Below are positions 1-12,019 of a stretch of DNA of 62,500 nt, one piece after another; position 1 is the stretch's first letter; each line of letters starts with the position of its first letter. Location of the stretch: positions 2,222,501 to 2,285,000 of the forward strand of contig NC_135565.1 in assembly GCF_964340395.1 (NCBI RefSeq). The letters run 5' to 3'. This DNA is from Glandiceps talaboti (lineage: Eukaryota; Hemichordata; Enteropneusta; Spengelidae). Both the position numbers and the translations under genes were made by a program. The notes beneath the pieces are model-generated. The model was not told the DNA's origin, searched no databases, and worked only from the letters and a program-made list of their open reading frames with translations.

Positions 1-808
1 TCCCTATATACTCAGCTATTCATCATCTCCCTATATACTCAGATATTCATCATCTCCCTATATACTCAGCTATTCATCATCTCCCTATATACTCAGCTAT
101 TCATCATCTCCCTATATACTCATCTATTCATCATCTCCCTATATACTCAGCTATTCATCATCTCCCTATATACTCATCTATTCATCATCTCCCTATATAC
201 TCATCTATTCATCATCTCCCTATATACTCATCTATTCATCATCTCCCTGTATACTCAGCTATTCATCATCTCCCTATATACTCAGCTATTCATCATCTCC
301 CTATATACTCATCTATTCATCATCTCCCTATATACTCATCTATTCATCATCTCCCTATATACTCAGCTATTCATCATCTCCCTATATACTCATCTATTCA
401 TCATCTCCCTATATACTCAGCTATTCATCATCTCCCTATATACTCAGCTATTCATCATCTCCCTATATACTCATCTATTCATCATCTCCCTATATACTCA
501 TCTATTCATCATCTCCCTATATACTCATCTATTCATCATCTCCCTATATACTCAGCTATTCATCATCTCCCTATATACTCAGCTATTCATCATCTCCCTA
601 TATACTCAGCTATTCATCATCTCCCTATATACTCAGATATTCATCATCTCCCTATATACTCATCTATTCATCATCTCCCTATATACTCAGCTATTCATCA
701 TCTCCCTATATACTCATCTATTCATCATCTCCCTATATACTCAGCTATTCATCATCTCCCTATATACTCAGCTATTCATCATCTCCCTATATACTCAGCT
801 ATTCATCA
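1..808. repeat. 27-bp minisatellite (about 30 copies)
   Basis: Head-to-tail 27-bp units around ctccctatatactcagc and tattcatcatc, with mainly one variable site (cagc, catc or caga). The array runs off the left edge of the window. Confidence 0.97.
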
Positions 809-1766
809 TGCACAACTATTTTCTTTTTCAAAAGTATCTCCTGTGGACCAAGGCTGTACAGCATATGTTAGTTACCAAACCACACCTTAGAGATGAAACA
901 GAAATTGACTTTACATTGAGGATAACTGATTCTATGAGATAAGAAATATTGATCAGCATGGCAACATTATTTTATCTTTCACCATTTTAAATTTTCTTAA
1001 GGTTACAAAAATTTGTTCAGCGTCATAACTACCAAGTCCATTTTAAGTATACTTGAAATGTACTTGACATTGAAAAAGTATACTGTTAGTGTAGAATAAG
1101 TATACTTTAAGTATACATTTTACAGTTTCATTTGGGTATAGAGGGTCTACATATGTAATATTTACTTCTTCTCATAAAACTTCCTTTGCATTTAAGTTAA
1201 ACACTGTCAAAGTCATTAGTAATGCTGGAAACATGTTTGTTTTCCTTGCAATGCAATGTTAATATATATATATTAGTCAAATGTCACTGACTCATTCATT
1301 AAAACATATTTATGGAATTAATTTCTTTATTCAAAATCTCTAGCATGCCATGTGAAATGTATTTTTTCTTGTCTACTTGCGATATATGCAGCCAATAAAA
1401 TCAGTAGACTGAGAATCAGATCAATGGTGTTTTGGATTTATTTAACTGTTCACTGATCAGGAACTGGACAGAACAAAGCTATCAGAAATTCTAATCACAT
1501 GTTCCTTACATGTAAATATTTTATCTATAGATAATTATCTGGATATTATTCCCCAATATTTTGCTTTGTTCAACCAGGAAAAATAAGAGTTGTCTAATGG
1601 GGCCTTGTCACTACGAGTTGCTAGGTCACAAGTTTTTTTACTGGCTGAATGAAGTAAACTATCGAGGAATAATATGATGATACCTCCACAAGCATCATTT
1701 ATGAAAAGAAATTGGAAAGAATAATGGTGATCCTGACTATTTGGCCTAATATTTCCAGCATCGCAA
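809..1766. other. Unique AT-rich sequence, no gene seen
   Basis: No coding frame, RNA gene or clear mobile element seen. Contains short copies of aagtatac-like words near 1045-1120 and ordinary AT-rich spacer. Confidence 0.6.
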
Positions 1767-1870
1767 ATCCAGTGACGTATACACGGGTTATCATGACGTA
1801 AAACGACTAGGGTATATTATCCAGTGACGTATACACGGGTTATCATGACGTAAAACGACTAGGGTATATT
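1767..1870. repeat. Perfect 52-bp tandem duplication with TGACGT words
   Basis: Two adjacent identical 52-bp copies, each with two TGACGTA-type words (cagtgacgtatacacggg and atcatgacgtaaaacgac). It lies just before the 30-bp minisatellite. Confidence 0.9.
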
Positions 1871-1921
1871 ATCCATATTTTCTGCTCTAAGACAATATCT
1901 TGGCTTGTGTATGGTTTAGTG

Positions 1922-3033
1922 ACTGGTTGATATCCTTTACTAACACCCTAGGTAGTTGGATATCCTTTACTAACACCCTAGGTAGTTGGATATCCTTTAC
2001 TAACATCCTAGGTAGTTGGATATCCTTTACTAATAACACCCTAGGTAGTTGGATATCCTTTACTAACACCCTAGGTAGTTGGATATCCTTTACTAACATC
2101 CTAGGTAGTTGGATATCCTTTACTAATAACACCCTAGGTAGTTGGATATCCTTTACTAACATCCTAGGTAGTTGGATATCCTTTACTAACACCCTAGGTA
2201 GTTGGATATCCTTTACTAACATCCTAGGTAGTTGGATATCCTTTACTAACACCCTAGGTAGTTGGATATCCTTTACTAACACCCTAGGTAGTTGGATATC
2301 CTTTACTAACACCCTAGGTAGTTGGATATCCTTTACTAACATCCTAGGTAGTTGGATATCCTTTACTAACACCCTAGGTAGTTGGATATCCTTTACTAAC
2401 ACCCTAGGTAGTTGGATATCCTTTACTAACACCCTAGGTAGTTGGATATCGTTTACTAACACCCTAGGTAGTTGGATATCGTTTACTAACACCCTAGGTA
2501 GTTGGATATCCTTTACTAACACCCTAGGTAGTTGGATATCCTTTACTAACACCCTAGGTAGTTGGATATCCTTTACTAACACCCTAGGTAGTTGGATATC
2601 CTTTACTAACACCCTAGGTAGTTGGATATCCTTTACTAACACCCTAGGTAGTTGGATATCCTTTACTAACACCCTAGGTAGTTGGATATCCTTTACTAAC
2701 ACCCTAGGTAGTTGGATATCCTTTACTAACACCCTAGGTAGTTGGATATCCTTTACTAACACCCTAGGTAGTTGGATATCCTTTACTAACACCCTAGGTA
2801 GTTGGATATCCTTTACTAACACCCTAGGTAGTTGGATATCCTTTACTAACACCCTAGGTAGTTGGATATCCTTTACTAACACCCTAGGTAGTTGGATATC
2901 CTTTACTAACACCCTAGGTAGTTGGATATCCTTTACTAACATCCTAGGTAGTTGGATATCCTTTACTAACACCCTAGGTAGTTGGATATCCTTTACTAAC
3001 ACCCTAGGTAGTTGGATATCCTTTACTAACACC
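1922..3033. repeat. 30-bp minisatellite (about 37 copies)
   Basis: Units around accctaggtagttggatatc followed by ctttactaac. Variants are acc/atc at the start, gtt for ctt, and a few units with an extra taa. The unit is a multiple of 3, so both strands read as long, meaningless open frames. Confidence 0.97.
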
Positions 3034-3231
3034 ATATAGGTGATTTTAAACACTTGTCGGTCACTAAAACCTAAAACAATAACTAAGCCTGAGGCTTGGT
3101 TAGTTATATTAACGAAAACACAGAACAAACAAACGACAACAACAGCATATACACACTAACAAACATGAACGACAGGAAAATGACAAATCAATATGAGCAA
3201 TATTTCAATGTTGCAATATTTGCATGAATTC

Positions 3232-3287
3232 ACTCACTCACTCACTCACTCACTCACTCACTCACTCACTCACTCACTCACTCACTC
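3232..3287. repeat. (ACTC)n microsatellite
   Basis: About 14 uninterrupted tetranucleotide copies. Confidence 0.97.
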
Positions 3288-3780
3288 GGACTAACCCCAA
3301 TGCAACAACACCAACATCCCACACCTCCTCCCCTGGTGACATCGGCCAGCCAACAGACGTTAAATAGTATTACATGGTGATTATATCTCAAAGTTAGACA
3401 TAGTGTCAACTAGACAACCCTCTATGTCAGGATATAGACTAATATAATAATAATAGTACTAATTATAATATACCCCTATGGGGGGGGGGTTTAGGGACAG
3501 TCACATTTTACTCTGACTCATTGTATTGTCTAGCTTTACATTATTTTGTTAATTTTAACATCCCATCGCTGCCACCGGTTCTATATCCCACTGCTGCCAC
3601 ATCAGTTATGTGAAAAGAACGTACGTGTCAGTAGTCATTAAAATCTCAGATCACTATAATGGTGTGAGCAGGAACTGATGCTTGTGAATGTGATACATGT
3701 ATGATCACGGTATGTTTAGTCAAATTTGTCCTTTGCCTGATAAAACAAATCATAGTGACATGGTAAATTTTAGTCACCCC

Positions 3781-3828
3781 ACACACGCACACTCTCTCAC
3801 ACACAGTAAGACACAGACACACAGCCAC

Positions 3829-3881
<53 letters not shown>

Positions 3882-3891
3882 GTGACAGACA

Positions 3892-3956
<65 letters not shown>
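3781..3956. repeat. Compound (ACAG)n and (AC)n microsatellite
   Basis: Imperfect AC repeats, then about 12 copies of ACAG, then a CG-containing AC tract and a pure AC run. Confidence 0.97.
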
Positions 3957-3958
<2 letters not shown>

Positions 3959-4005
3959 TATATAGATCTAATCGTTTTGCAATTGTCTATTTTCCAAAAC
4001 ATGTT

Positions 4006-4250
4006 ATGGAACGGGTGTATGAGATGGAATGGGTGTATGAGGGGGAATGGGTGTATGAGGGGGAATGGGTGTATGAGGGGGAATGGGTGTATGAGATGGA
4101 ATGGGTGTATGAGGGGGAATGGGTGTATGAGGGGGAATGGGTATATGAGGGGGAATGGGTGTATGAGATGGAATGGGTGTATGAGGGGGAATGGGTGTAT
4201 GAGATGGAATGGGTGTATGAGATGGAATGGGTGTATGAGGGGGAATGGGG
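4006..4250. repeat. 18-bp minisatellite (about 13 copies)
   Basis: Units of ggaatgggtgtatgaggg or with agat in place of gggg. Again a multiple of 3. Confidence 0.95.
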
Positions 4251-4981
4251 CTCCGAACATTAACAAAATTCAACCAGATTGTATGGAAGTCAGGTTAGAG
4301 ATTATCAACTATGTGGTTGTTACAGACAGGTTGGAACCCACAAAATTTTGAGTTGGTTTGTGTAGGGAAACTTTTGGCCATACGTCCCCGGATCGGTAAT
4401 AGTTGAGCCTTCTTTGTGAACGTTTCGAAACCTCCTTTAGGGTCTCTTCGGGGTGGGGGGGGGGGTTGTTTAACTCCATGGGTAACATTACGGGGAGGCT
4501 CCTCACACACATTGAAACCCATTGTGTTGTGATACCAGTTTTATGCAAAAAGTATACCATTTCTGATACCAAGTTGCATTTTAATTAGTCTAAGTACATT
4601 CAAAGCCAGGGCTCCCAGGGGAAGCTAGCCCTAGATCTAGTGTGCCATGAGCCACGAGAGTACGGAAGTTTTGAAGGTGGATACACCAGGTTGAAACGCC
4701 TCCAGTGTTGACTGCATGGTCTCTGTTAATTAACACCAGTTTTGATTCACCCGACCCATTCTCATACCACTACCCTATGAAAAGTATACCCTTTCTGATA
4801 CCAACGAGCATAAAAAAGCGGCCCTTCCCGTATTGCCTTCTATGGGAGCCCCCCCCCCCTCACGTCTCTTTGTCAGTCGCAGTTGTTGTGATAAATTCCC
4901 ATTCCCATATTTGTTTGCTTAAAGTTTAATTGTATTGTTCATCAAACAGAAATGTCAATATTTCAACATTCCTATTATTAT

Positions 4982-5200
4982 CTAGGTTGTTTCTGCTATA
5001 TTTTTATATTCGGAATGCTTTAATTTAGTGCTCACTAATTTGCCTTTTAAGTTCTTGTTTCGTTTTTGTGCTATGATTGGTCTTTTCGGATATAATTGAT
5101 TTAATATCTCATTGTCTGCTATTAAGTCCCAGTGTTTAGTTATTGCTTCTCGTAGATGAGGAGATCTAATGTAGGGACTGTATGTTGTTTTGAAGACCAA
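4982..5200 (-). pseudogene. PLE post-RT (thumb/linker) fragment
   Basis: Open stretch with VFKTTYSPYIRS, LREAITKHWDLIADNEIL and KRPIIAQKRNKNLKGKLVS. PLEs have a region of the type [hxxLxxDPxLxxxFPxPPxVAYRRPKNLxD] between RT and GIY-YIG, and this is its degenerate counterpart. The same region appears on the plus strand at 10520-10690. Confidence 0.65.
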
Positions 5201-5479
5201 TTGGATTTTCTGTGTAGTTGTCCGGCTTTTTAGATATGTCTATCTGTTTCGATTCGACTCCCCTTGAATTACTTCTATTTCATTGTAGCGTCTTGATCTT
5301 TACAACAGTTTCTCGGTGAAGAATTTCACTTTGTTTTGAAATTCTACTTCGTTACTACATGTTCGTACATGTATGTATAATATTATGATCGTTTGACCCT
5401 TAATGAACCCCATGGACTTTCAAAACGCCCAGGTCCGGGTGGCATGATTGCCTGTGTAAATATTGGAATGTGTCCGTTT

Positions 5480-5640
5480 GTTTAACAAAGCTTTTAATTA
5501 ATTGTCTCTTAAGATGTATCAAGTGTTGTTTTAATGTCAAGTGCTTTTTCTTTCTTTTTTAGCTTTGTGAACCGTTTAGAGCATTTTATGGATTTACGGT
5601 ATAGAAAAATAAATATTATTATTATTATTATTATTGTGAT
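5480..5640 (+). mobile_element. Possible retroposon 3' end with (ATT)n tail
   Basis: A CR1/L2-like tail (gaaccgtttagagcatttta ... ggtatagaaaaataaat) is followed by (ATT)n. It lies inside the interrupted PLE, so it may be a later insertion. Weak assignment. Confidence 0.35.
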
Positions 5641-6673
5641 ATTTGGTCTTGGTGGTGTCATTCACCTTTGTGGATTATAAGATATGTTACTTCCGTATCT
5701 GAGCTTTCCAACGAAAATTTAAAAACAAAATATCATGAATACGTCATCCCTGAAACGTGTCCAAAGTGATATTTTATTCGTGTAGATTTCAATAAGGAGT
5801 AAAAAAGTTACCCGACCCCACCTAGTGTTTCACTGCCGACCCTAAACTCTATTTTTTGACTTTTCGAGAGAAAAAAATTATAAAATCGCGAAAATTGTGA
5901 AGTCTCAAACGAAATAGTGGATGCAGAAATTGACATCAATTTAAAAAGACAGAGTATAAATCTGTTCTTCCAATCTGTAATGCATGTACATCTGATGAGA
6001 AGAAACCAATAATACAGAGACCACATGTGAAAAACATAACTATCTGAACTAGAAACCCACATGATTATGAAATATATCTCTATGAAAATAAAATAAAAAG
6101 TCTACCTACCCCACCTATTCTAAAATTGAGCGTAATCGGAACCACACAGTCATTTAATAGACCTAATGCGACTTTCTAGTTCATGGAATGCTATGTCGGC
6201 TATTTCGGGTGATGCTGCATCCACATTACATGATTGTGTGCAAAATTCTTCATTAAATTCATATGTGTTTTTCGTGAGAATTACATTGAATAGTTTTAGG
6301 AGATACATTGTTGGTTTTGTAATTTTATAGTCCATTGTTTGTGTAACTGTGTCAAGTGCTCTGCCTATTGACTACATACTAGTGTATTTGTGTGCTCTTT
6401 ATTATATAGAATAGAATATTTATTGCATCCGTTAAGAAACTTGACTACATTTATTCATTGTATTTTCTGCAATAAGCATTTGGCGCTAACAAACTAGTAA
6501 ATATATAAACTACAGTAATAATAGTTAAATAAGGTTTATATGAAAGTTTAAACTTTAGGTTAGATAAACGTAATATGTAATATCTTTTAACTCTGGAGTG
6601 ACTAGTATCAAATTGTCACGAACTACAGTAGTTAAAAAAATCTGCTGAGTCCTTTAATTATGTACTATACGTT

Positions 6674-6676
6674 GGC

Positions 6677-6745
<69 letters not shown>

Positions 6746-6748
6746 TGC
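6674..6748. repeat. (TTG)n then (CTG)n trinucleotide tract
   Basis: About 16 TTG copies pass into about 9 CTG copies. It sits within the PLE remnant. Confidence 0.97.
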
Positions 6749-7892
6749 ACAATATGGTTTTAGATATGTCACAGTTGGATTTGGCGTTGCTCTGTCTGTC
6801 TCATTTATAGTGTGTCGATGTCCCTTCTGTATTTCGTTTTGATAGTTATCGTAACGTATACCTTTGTTGTTGTGTTCATAAATATTCATTTCTATTTCTA
6901 ATCACCTGGCTTCATCTGTTAACATCTCCTCATCCAATCACTTCCTACTTTTCTATCACATGACTTTCCTATATAAGTAAGCACTACAGGTTAGTATAAT
7001 AGAAGTGCAGACGTGGCCAGTACGGCTACAACTAGTGTATCTTTCTTTGTATGCTTTCAGACATGCTTGGAGAACAAAGATACGTTTCTGCCATTAATAC
7101 GAGTCCAGAAAGCAGTTATTGGTAACCAACAGTGACAGATAGAAATCTAAAAAATCTGATATGTGGCATGTTGGGCTCTTACAGCCACTGATAATTGGCC
7201 TGCTTACAAATTTTGTTCCTTGAGGCGGCGTCTTATGAACTTACTGAAGTAAATACTATTGTGGCGTACGTATTTGCAAGTTATTAGGATTTATGTACTC
7301 ATATGTATCTCTAACAATGAGATGTTTCTCGTACATATCAGTTGTGATGTGATGTTGTCTATGATTTCAATCATATCCATTGTATCTTTATTTACTAGTT
7401 TTACATAATATGTGTTATTAAGGAGTTGTCGTTCACATTGATTCCTTTCTGTAAATCGTCTATATTTAGTAGGACAATGCCTCTACCTTTATCCTCAGAC
7501 CTCATCAAATTGTTTGCCAGTGCATTTGATCTGAATGAAATATTTGACACTGTCACTATAGTCGCCTCTAGGTCGTTTTCTAGTGTCTCTCATTAGGGGA
7601 GAACCATTTGATTTCTGGGGGGGGGGCAGGAGAAATAGGTATGGCAGCAAACTTTTTTCCTCATCACTGTGACATCAATTTTTTTTTCTATTGTCAGTCC
7701 TGCATCAAATTATATTTTCCATATGCAGAAGCAATGCAATTTTTTTTCTCGGTTACCAATTTTGTAACGTGCGGTTCATAACTATACCTACATGTCACTG
7801 GTTCACAACTAACTTGTTCTGTGTAAGTAGCAATAAGTAGCAGTTAACAATCCATGCTTCTATTTAAGATATATAGCTGGTAAAACAATCCA

Positions 7893-8105
7893 TGAGGAGT
7901 TGACTGATCACTTGGCTAACTGACCTTTACACCAATTTATTATTACCAAACAAGATAATCAAGTTTGAACCAACCTTGGAAAATGCTTCCACTAATTAAC
8001 AAACTTGATCTAACAATCCAGAGTTGGTTATATGGTAAACGTAATGTTATACACTTAGTTAATATTGATAGTGTTACTGAGGAATCCCCTTCCCTTTATT
8101 ACTAA
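7893..8105. repeat. Direct repeat, left copy (about 200 bp)
   Basis: Similar to 10968-11146 in the same orientation (shared words include cacttggctaact, aaaatgcttccact and ccccttccctttattac). It may be a PLE pseudo-LTR, since the right copy directly follows a PLE 3' end. Confidence 0.75.
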
Positions 8106-8567
8106 CAGCCCTTTTCAGGACCACCATATCCTCCAAAAAGAGAACTACTAAACTATAGTTTCAACAAATAAAGTCTTGAGAATAATCTCCAGATATGGAT
8201 GGAAGAAAATTTTTCAAGACAAAAACACGAAACACACCTTAAACACCTCGGTAAGGGACCGGACAGTATTTACGGCAGAGGGGGGGCCTGGGGAGAAATT
8301 GGGGGGGGGCCATGAAAAAAATGGGAGGCTTGAAGGGGGGGGGGGGGCATGAAAATTCTCATGGTTTGAAAGGGGGGGGCCGCGAAATATTTTGTCATTG
8401 AAAAACATTAATATGTTAGAAAATTTAGCATTGCATGAGATAGCACTTGATATCGCCTTTAATATTGAATGTCTACACTTTCATTTATGTATTAAAATGA
8501 ATGTGTGTACGTTTGTATGTACCTATTTAGTGAAGCATAAAAACACTACTCTTATATACTCCAAGTT

Positions 8568-8568
8568 G

Positions 8569-8607
<39 letters not shown>

Positions 8608-8642
8608 ACACACACACATATGTATACATACATACATACATT
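8568..8642. repeat. (CA)n / (CATA)n microsatellite
   Basis: CA run, short interruption, then cataca repeats. Confidence 0.95.
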
Positions 8643-8689
8643 TTAGTACTGTGGAAACAGGTTCAGTGTGTAATTACCATCAAGGATAC

Positions 8690-8906
<217 letters not shown>

Positions 8907-8954
8907 CTAGCATAGGACCTGATTTAGATAGGTGTTTTATTTCTTTCCTTGACA

Positions 8955-9188
8955 CTATGCTTGAGTTTCACTCTCAGACTCACTAGAGTCTGAAGATGTG
9001 AGGCAAGACTTGTCTTTCTTTCTATCTAAAACCAGTGAAATTAAACTATTTCCCTCCTCAGCATCATCAAATGCATTTATCTGTACTAAATATTGTAAAG
9101 CATTTAGATGTCTGCGTGGTGTTAAGTGTTTTTTCATCAGTGACTTTGCACTAACTTTGGTAGTTGCCTTCTGGCCGTATATACTCAT
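8955..9188 (-). other. Short open frame in the inner DNA element (77 codons)
   Basis: Non-repetitive frame with KSLMKKHLTPRRHLNALQYL and an acidic/Ser end (SSDSSESESE). The composition looks protein-like, but there is no recognised domain and no upstream context. It could be the end of a decayed transposon ORF. Confidence 0.25.
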
Positions 9189-9227
9189 CTGATCACTGTG
9201 CAGTGTATTGAATACAATTCTGAATTT

Positions 9228-9512
9228 GCTGTCCCCATCATGAAGTCACAAATGCCTGACACTATAGGTTTAAATATGTATGGTTTTGGAACTGAAAGCA
9301 TATTGATTATCATCTAAGTATTCCACAACATTCTGAATTTCTTTGCACTTTCATGAAGTCACAAATGTCTTACATTTACATGTGTATTGGTAATGCATTT
9401 GGTGTAGGAAAGTGAAAGCTATATTTGTCAGACCTCAGTGTGCATAAAATCCTTAGTTTGCTAGCACTTCATGACATCACAAATGTCTGACATTAGATAG
9501 TTATTGTGTTAT
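9228..9512. repeat. Diverged tandem repeat (about 3 copies of ~120 bp)
   Basis: The word catgaagtcacaaatg(t/c)c recurs at about 9240, 9355 and 9470, with related flanks. Confidence 0.6.
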
Positions 9513-10189
9513 GAGTATAAATAGATATTTGAATACACTATGTAGGTGATGTGATGTCCTTAGATACTCCCCACAAATGTCCCCACTACAGTTTTTCACA
9601 AATCACGCATGTGAATGTGTGTTTACTCTGTGTCTGTGTTTCTGTGTATGTATCAGTGAATGACAGTTAAAACCACCACATCAAATGCCTAGGTATTAAG
9701 TGATGACTACTTATGGTGTCTAGTTGGGAAATAAACAAGATTATACCACATGTGTATGATTACATGTATGGTCAAAATGTTTTATTTTGTTTTGTTTTCT
9801 AAAAAACTTCCTCTACAACTACTAAGTTGTTTGGGCTGAAATAGTAACATAATAGTAGTACCAAAAGAAATATTACAGTTGTGCTACAGTAACAAAAAAA
9901 TTTGTACTCTTTTTAGTTATTGTAGGGGGCAGGATATTGTGCACTTTTTTTCTTCTTTTTTTTGGGGGGGGGGCATGACATTTTTATACTTTTGAAAGGG
10001 GGGGCTGTGAAATTTTGGTCACAGTGGATGGGGGGGGCCAGGAAAAAAAACAAGTCAGAGATAATTTCTCCCCAGCCCCCCCTGCCGTAAATTCTGTCCG
10101 GTCCCTAAATTATAAATAAATCCAAGAGAAAATAAAATACAAACGGTGGTTTTCATCTAGTAGCCTCTGTTTGTAGATGTCTACAAACA

Positions 10190-10925
10190 AACATGTGGTT
10201 GTAGTATGGGCTCACCAGCTTCTCCAGAGATAGCTGACATCGCATTCCACAAACTTGAGTGTCGCATTATTGAAACATACATGGATAAAATATCACTTTG
10301 ACACGTCTCAGAGATGTCATATTCATGCTATTCCGTGGCACACAAGCTGAACTCAATATTTTGAATGAAAAGATAAATTAAATGCATCCAACATTAAAAT
10401 TTTCGTTGGTCAGCTCAGAAACGGAAGTGGTATGCCTTGATTTGGTGATTTACAAAGGTCATAGGTTCAAACAAACCAAAAGATTGGATATCAAGACTCA
10501 CACCAAACTAGTCTTGTTCCTCTCGTCTTCAAAACAACATATATAGTCCCAACATCAAAGCGTCTAAACTAAAGGACGCATTGACAAAACATTGGGAACT
10601 GCTAGAAAATAATGTAACCTTGAACCAACTCTACCCGACCAAACCAATCATAGCACAGAAAAGAACGAAACAAAAATGTTAAAGACATACTTGTCACAAC
10701 TCTGCCTCTAAAAGCAAGGCTGAAAATAGCCTTGGTGATCATAATGTGATTGAAATACTAGCATCTCTGCTTGACGAACAATATTGAACCTTAAACAAAT
10801 GCGAGAACGCTGTCTTGTTAGACATAACTGCGACTGATGAAGAACCCCAACAGTCGGTCCGAAACGTCTTAAAAGAAGGGTCAACTAGGTATCGACCAGG
10901 GGACGTATCGCCAATGTCTTCCCTG
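10190..10925 (+). mobile_element. Decayed PLE fragment, plus strand
   Basis: Plus-strand frames give SPEIADIAFHKLECRI (10210-10260), VIYKGHRFKQTKRLDIKTH (10440-10500; the PLE 'LDIKTHxKPTN' area), then the post-RT region with PTKPIIAQKRTKQK (to about 10680). A 3' end follows, with ctgatgaagaacc...ggtccgaaacgtc (10834-10868). It aligns with the inverted copy at 4365-6290, with stops and frameshifts, and the catalytic Asp pair is mutated. Confidence 0.65.
10834..10865 (+). ncRNA. Degenerate hammerhead-ribozyme-like core
   Basis: CTGATGA (10834-10840) and GAAAC (10861-10865) flank a possible stem II (gaacc pairing with ggtcc, one A-C mismatch). PLEs are known to carry hammerhead motifs in their pseudo-LTRs, and the position at the PLE 3' end fits. 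The other stems are not evident, and activity is unlikely given the mismatch. Confidence 0.35.
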
Positions 10926-10967
10926 CTAACCTACCTTAAATACCAGGGTCAATAACCTTGACAAACC

Positions 10968-11146
10968 GGTCACTTGGCTAACTGTTTATTATACCAATTT
11001 AACAAAATAATAAAGTTTGAACCAGCTTTAGAAAATGCTTCCACTTATTAACAAACTTGAATTAACAACCCTGTGGTTGTATGGTAAACACAATGTCATA
11101 CACTTATTTAATGTTGATGGTGTTCGGAGTCCCCTTCCCTTTATTA
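10968..11146. repeat. Direct repeat, right copy
   Basis: Partner of 7893-8105, lying about 45 bp after the PLE fragment. Confidence 0.75.
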
Positions 11147-11302
11147 CCGCCCAATTGTTTTTTACTTTCTGTCTGTTTGAACGATTTTTTTTCCTCTCAA
11201 GCTATTATGGGATCAAATTATTTGTTTTCCTCCTTCACCTGCCGACAATTTTTTCCTTTCTCAAAATCCCCCCCCCAGAAATTAAATGGTTCTCCCCTTA
11301 GA

Positions 11303-11640
11303 TATGGCAATCGTATTTTGCATGAGAGATCGTACATTGATTTCATTAGATGAATTGTAGTCATGCATTGTAGTGTGGGGATGAATTTTAATCCTTTTAC
11401 CCAAAATTGTAAGGGTTGTACTTCCTACTGTCAAGATGCTATAAAACTATATTTCAAAAGTGTTCCAACCCTATGTAGTTGCTTTTTACATGTTGGTGCT
11501 GTCTTGTAAAGCTTGGAAATTATTTTCTGAAAATGTCTGAATAGTCTCAAAATAGACTTTTCAGAGTTAAAAACCTACTGGGCTTCTAGAGGAGACCCCC
11601 TACAACAGATGTACATATTCCCTTATCAAGCATTTCCCCC
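11303..11640. other. Unique sequence, no gene seen
   Basis: Nothing recognisable between the outer inverted-repeat element and the TGTC microsatellite. Confidence 0.5.
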
Positions 11641-11756
<116 letters not shown>

Positions 11757-12019
11757 TTATGTTTAGTAGATTTCTTCCCGGGCGCAGTAATAAGTCGTTT
11801 CTGAGATATTTTTTTCTCTTTCTTTCTTACCCATACTGGGTGATTAATTTCAAATTTACAGTTATAGATACTGCTTTATGGTTTGCAGTGGACTTTTTGT
11901 GTATGTGGTGGCACATTGGTTAGTAAGCAATAAAAGATACTTAAACTTATTTCCGCCGGTTTTTGTGAAGATGGCTGAATCAAGTTGGGCATGTGTTATC
12001 CGTTAAAGGTTTGGTCAGG

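Larger units (their letters stand above)
4365..7580 (-). mobile_element. Decayed Penelope-like retroelement (PLE), minus strand
   Basis: Fragments lie in the correct minus-strand order for a PLE: EDKGRGIVLLNIDD (about 7450-7500, early RT), RPIISGCKSPTCHIS (about 7155-7215), ILTKNTYEFNEEF then SPEIADIAFHELE (6150-6290), LWTRFRDDVFMIF with the catalytic Asp pair (about 5740-5790), and the post-RT region with ITKHWDLIADNEIL and LYPKRPIIAQKRNKNLKG (4982-5200). A 3' end (4365-4450) matches the plus-strand copy at 10850-10920. Frameshifts, stops and other insertions interrupt it. The assignment rests on recognised PLE motif wording; the GIY-YIG endonuclease was not found. Confidence 0.7.

Noticed and set aside
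4006-4266. Repeat proteins such as (MEWVYEGEWVYEG)n
   Set aside because: 18-bp minisatellite read as codons; the neighbouring AC/ACAG tracts give similar false proteins.
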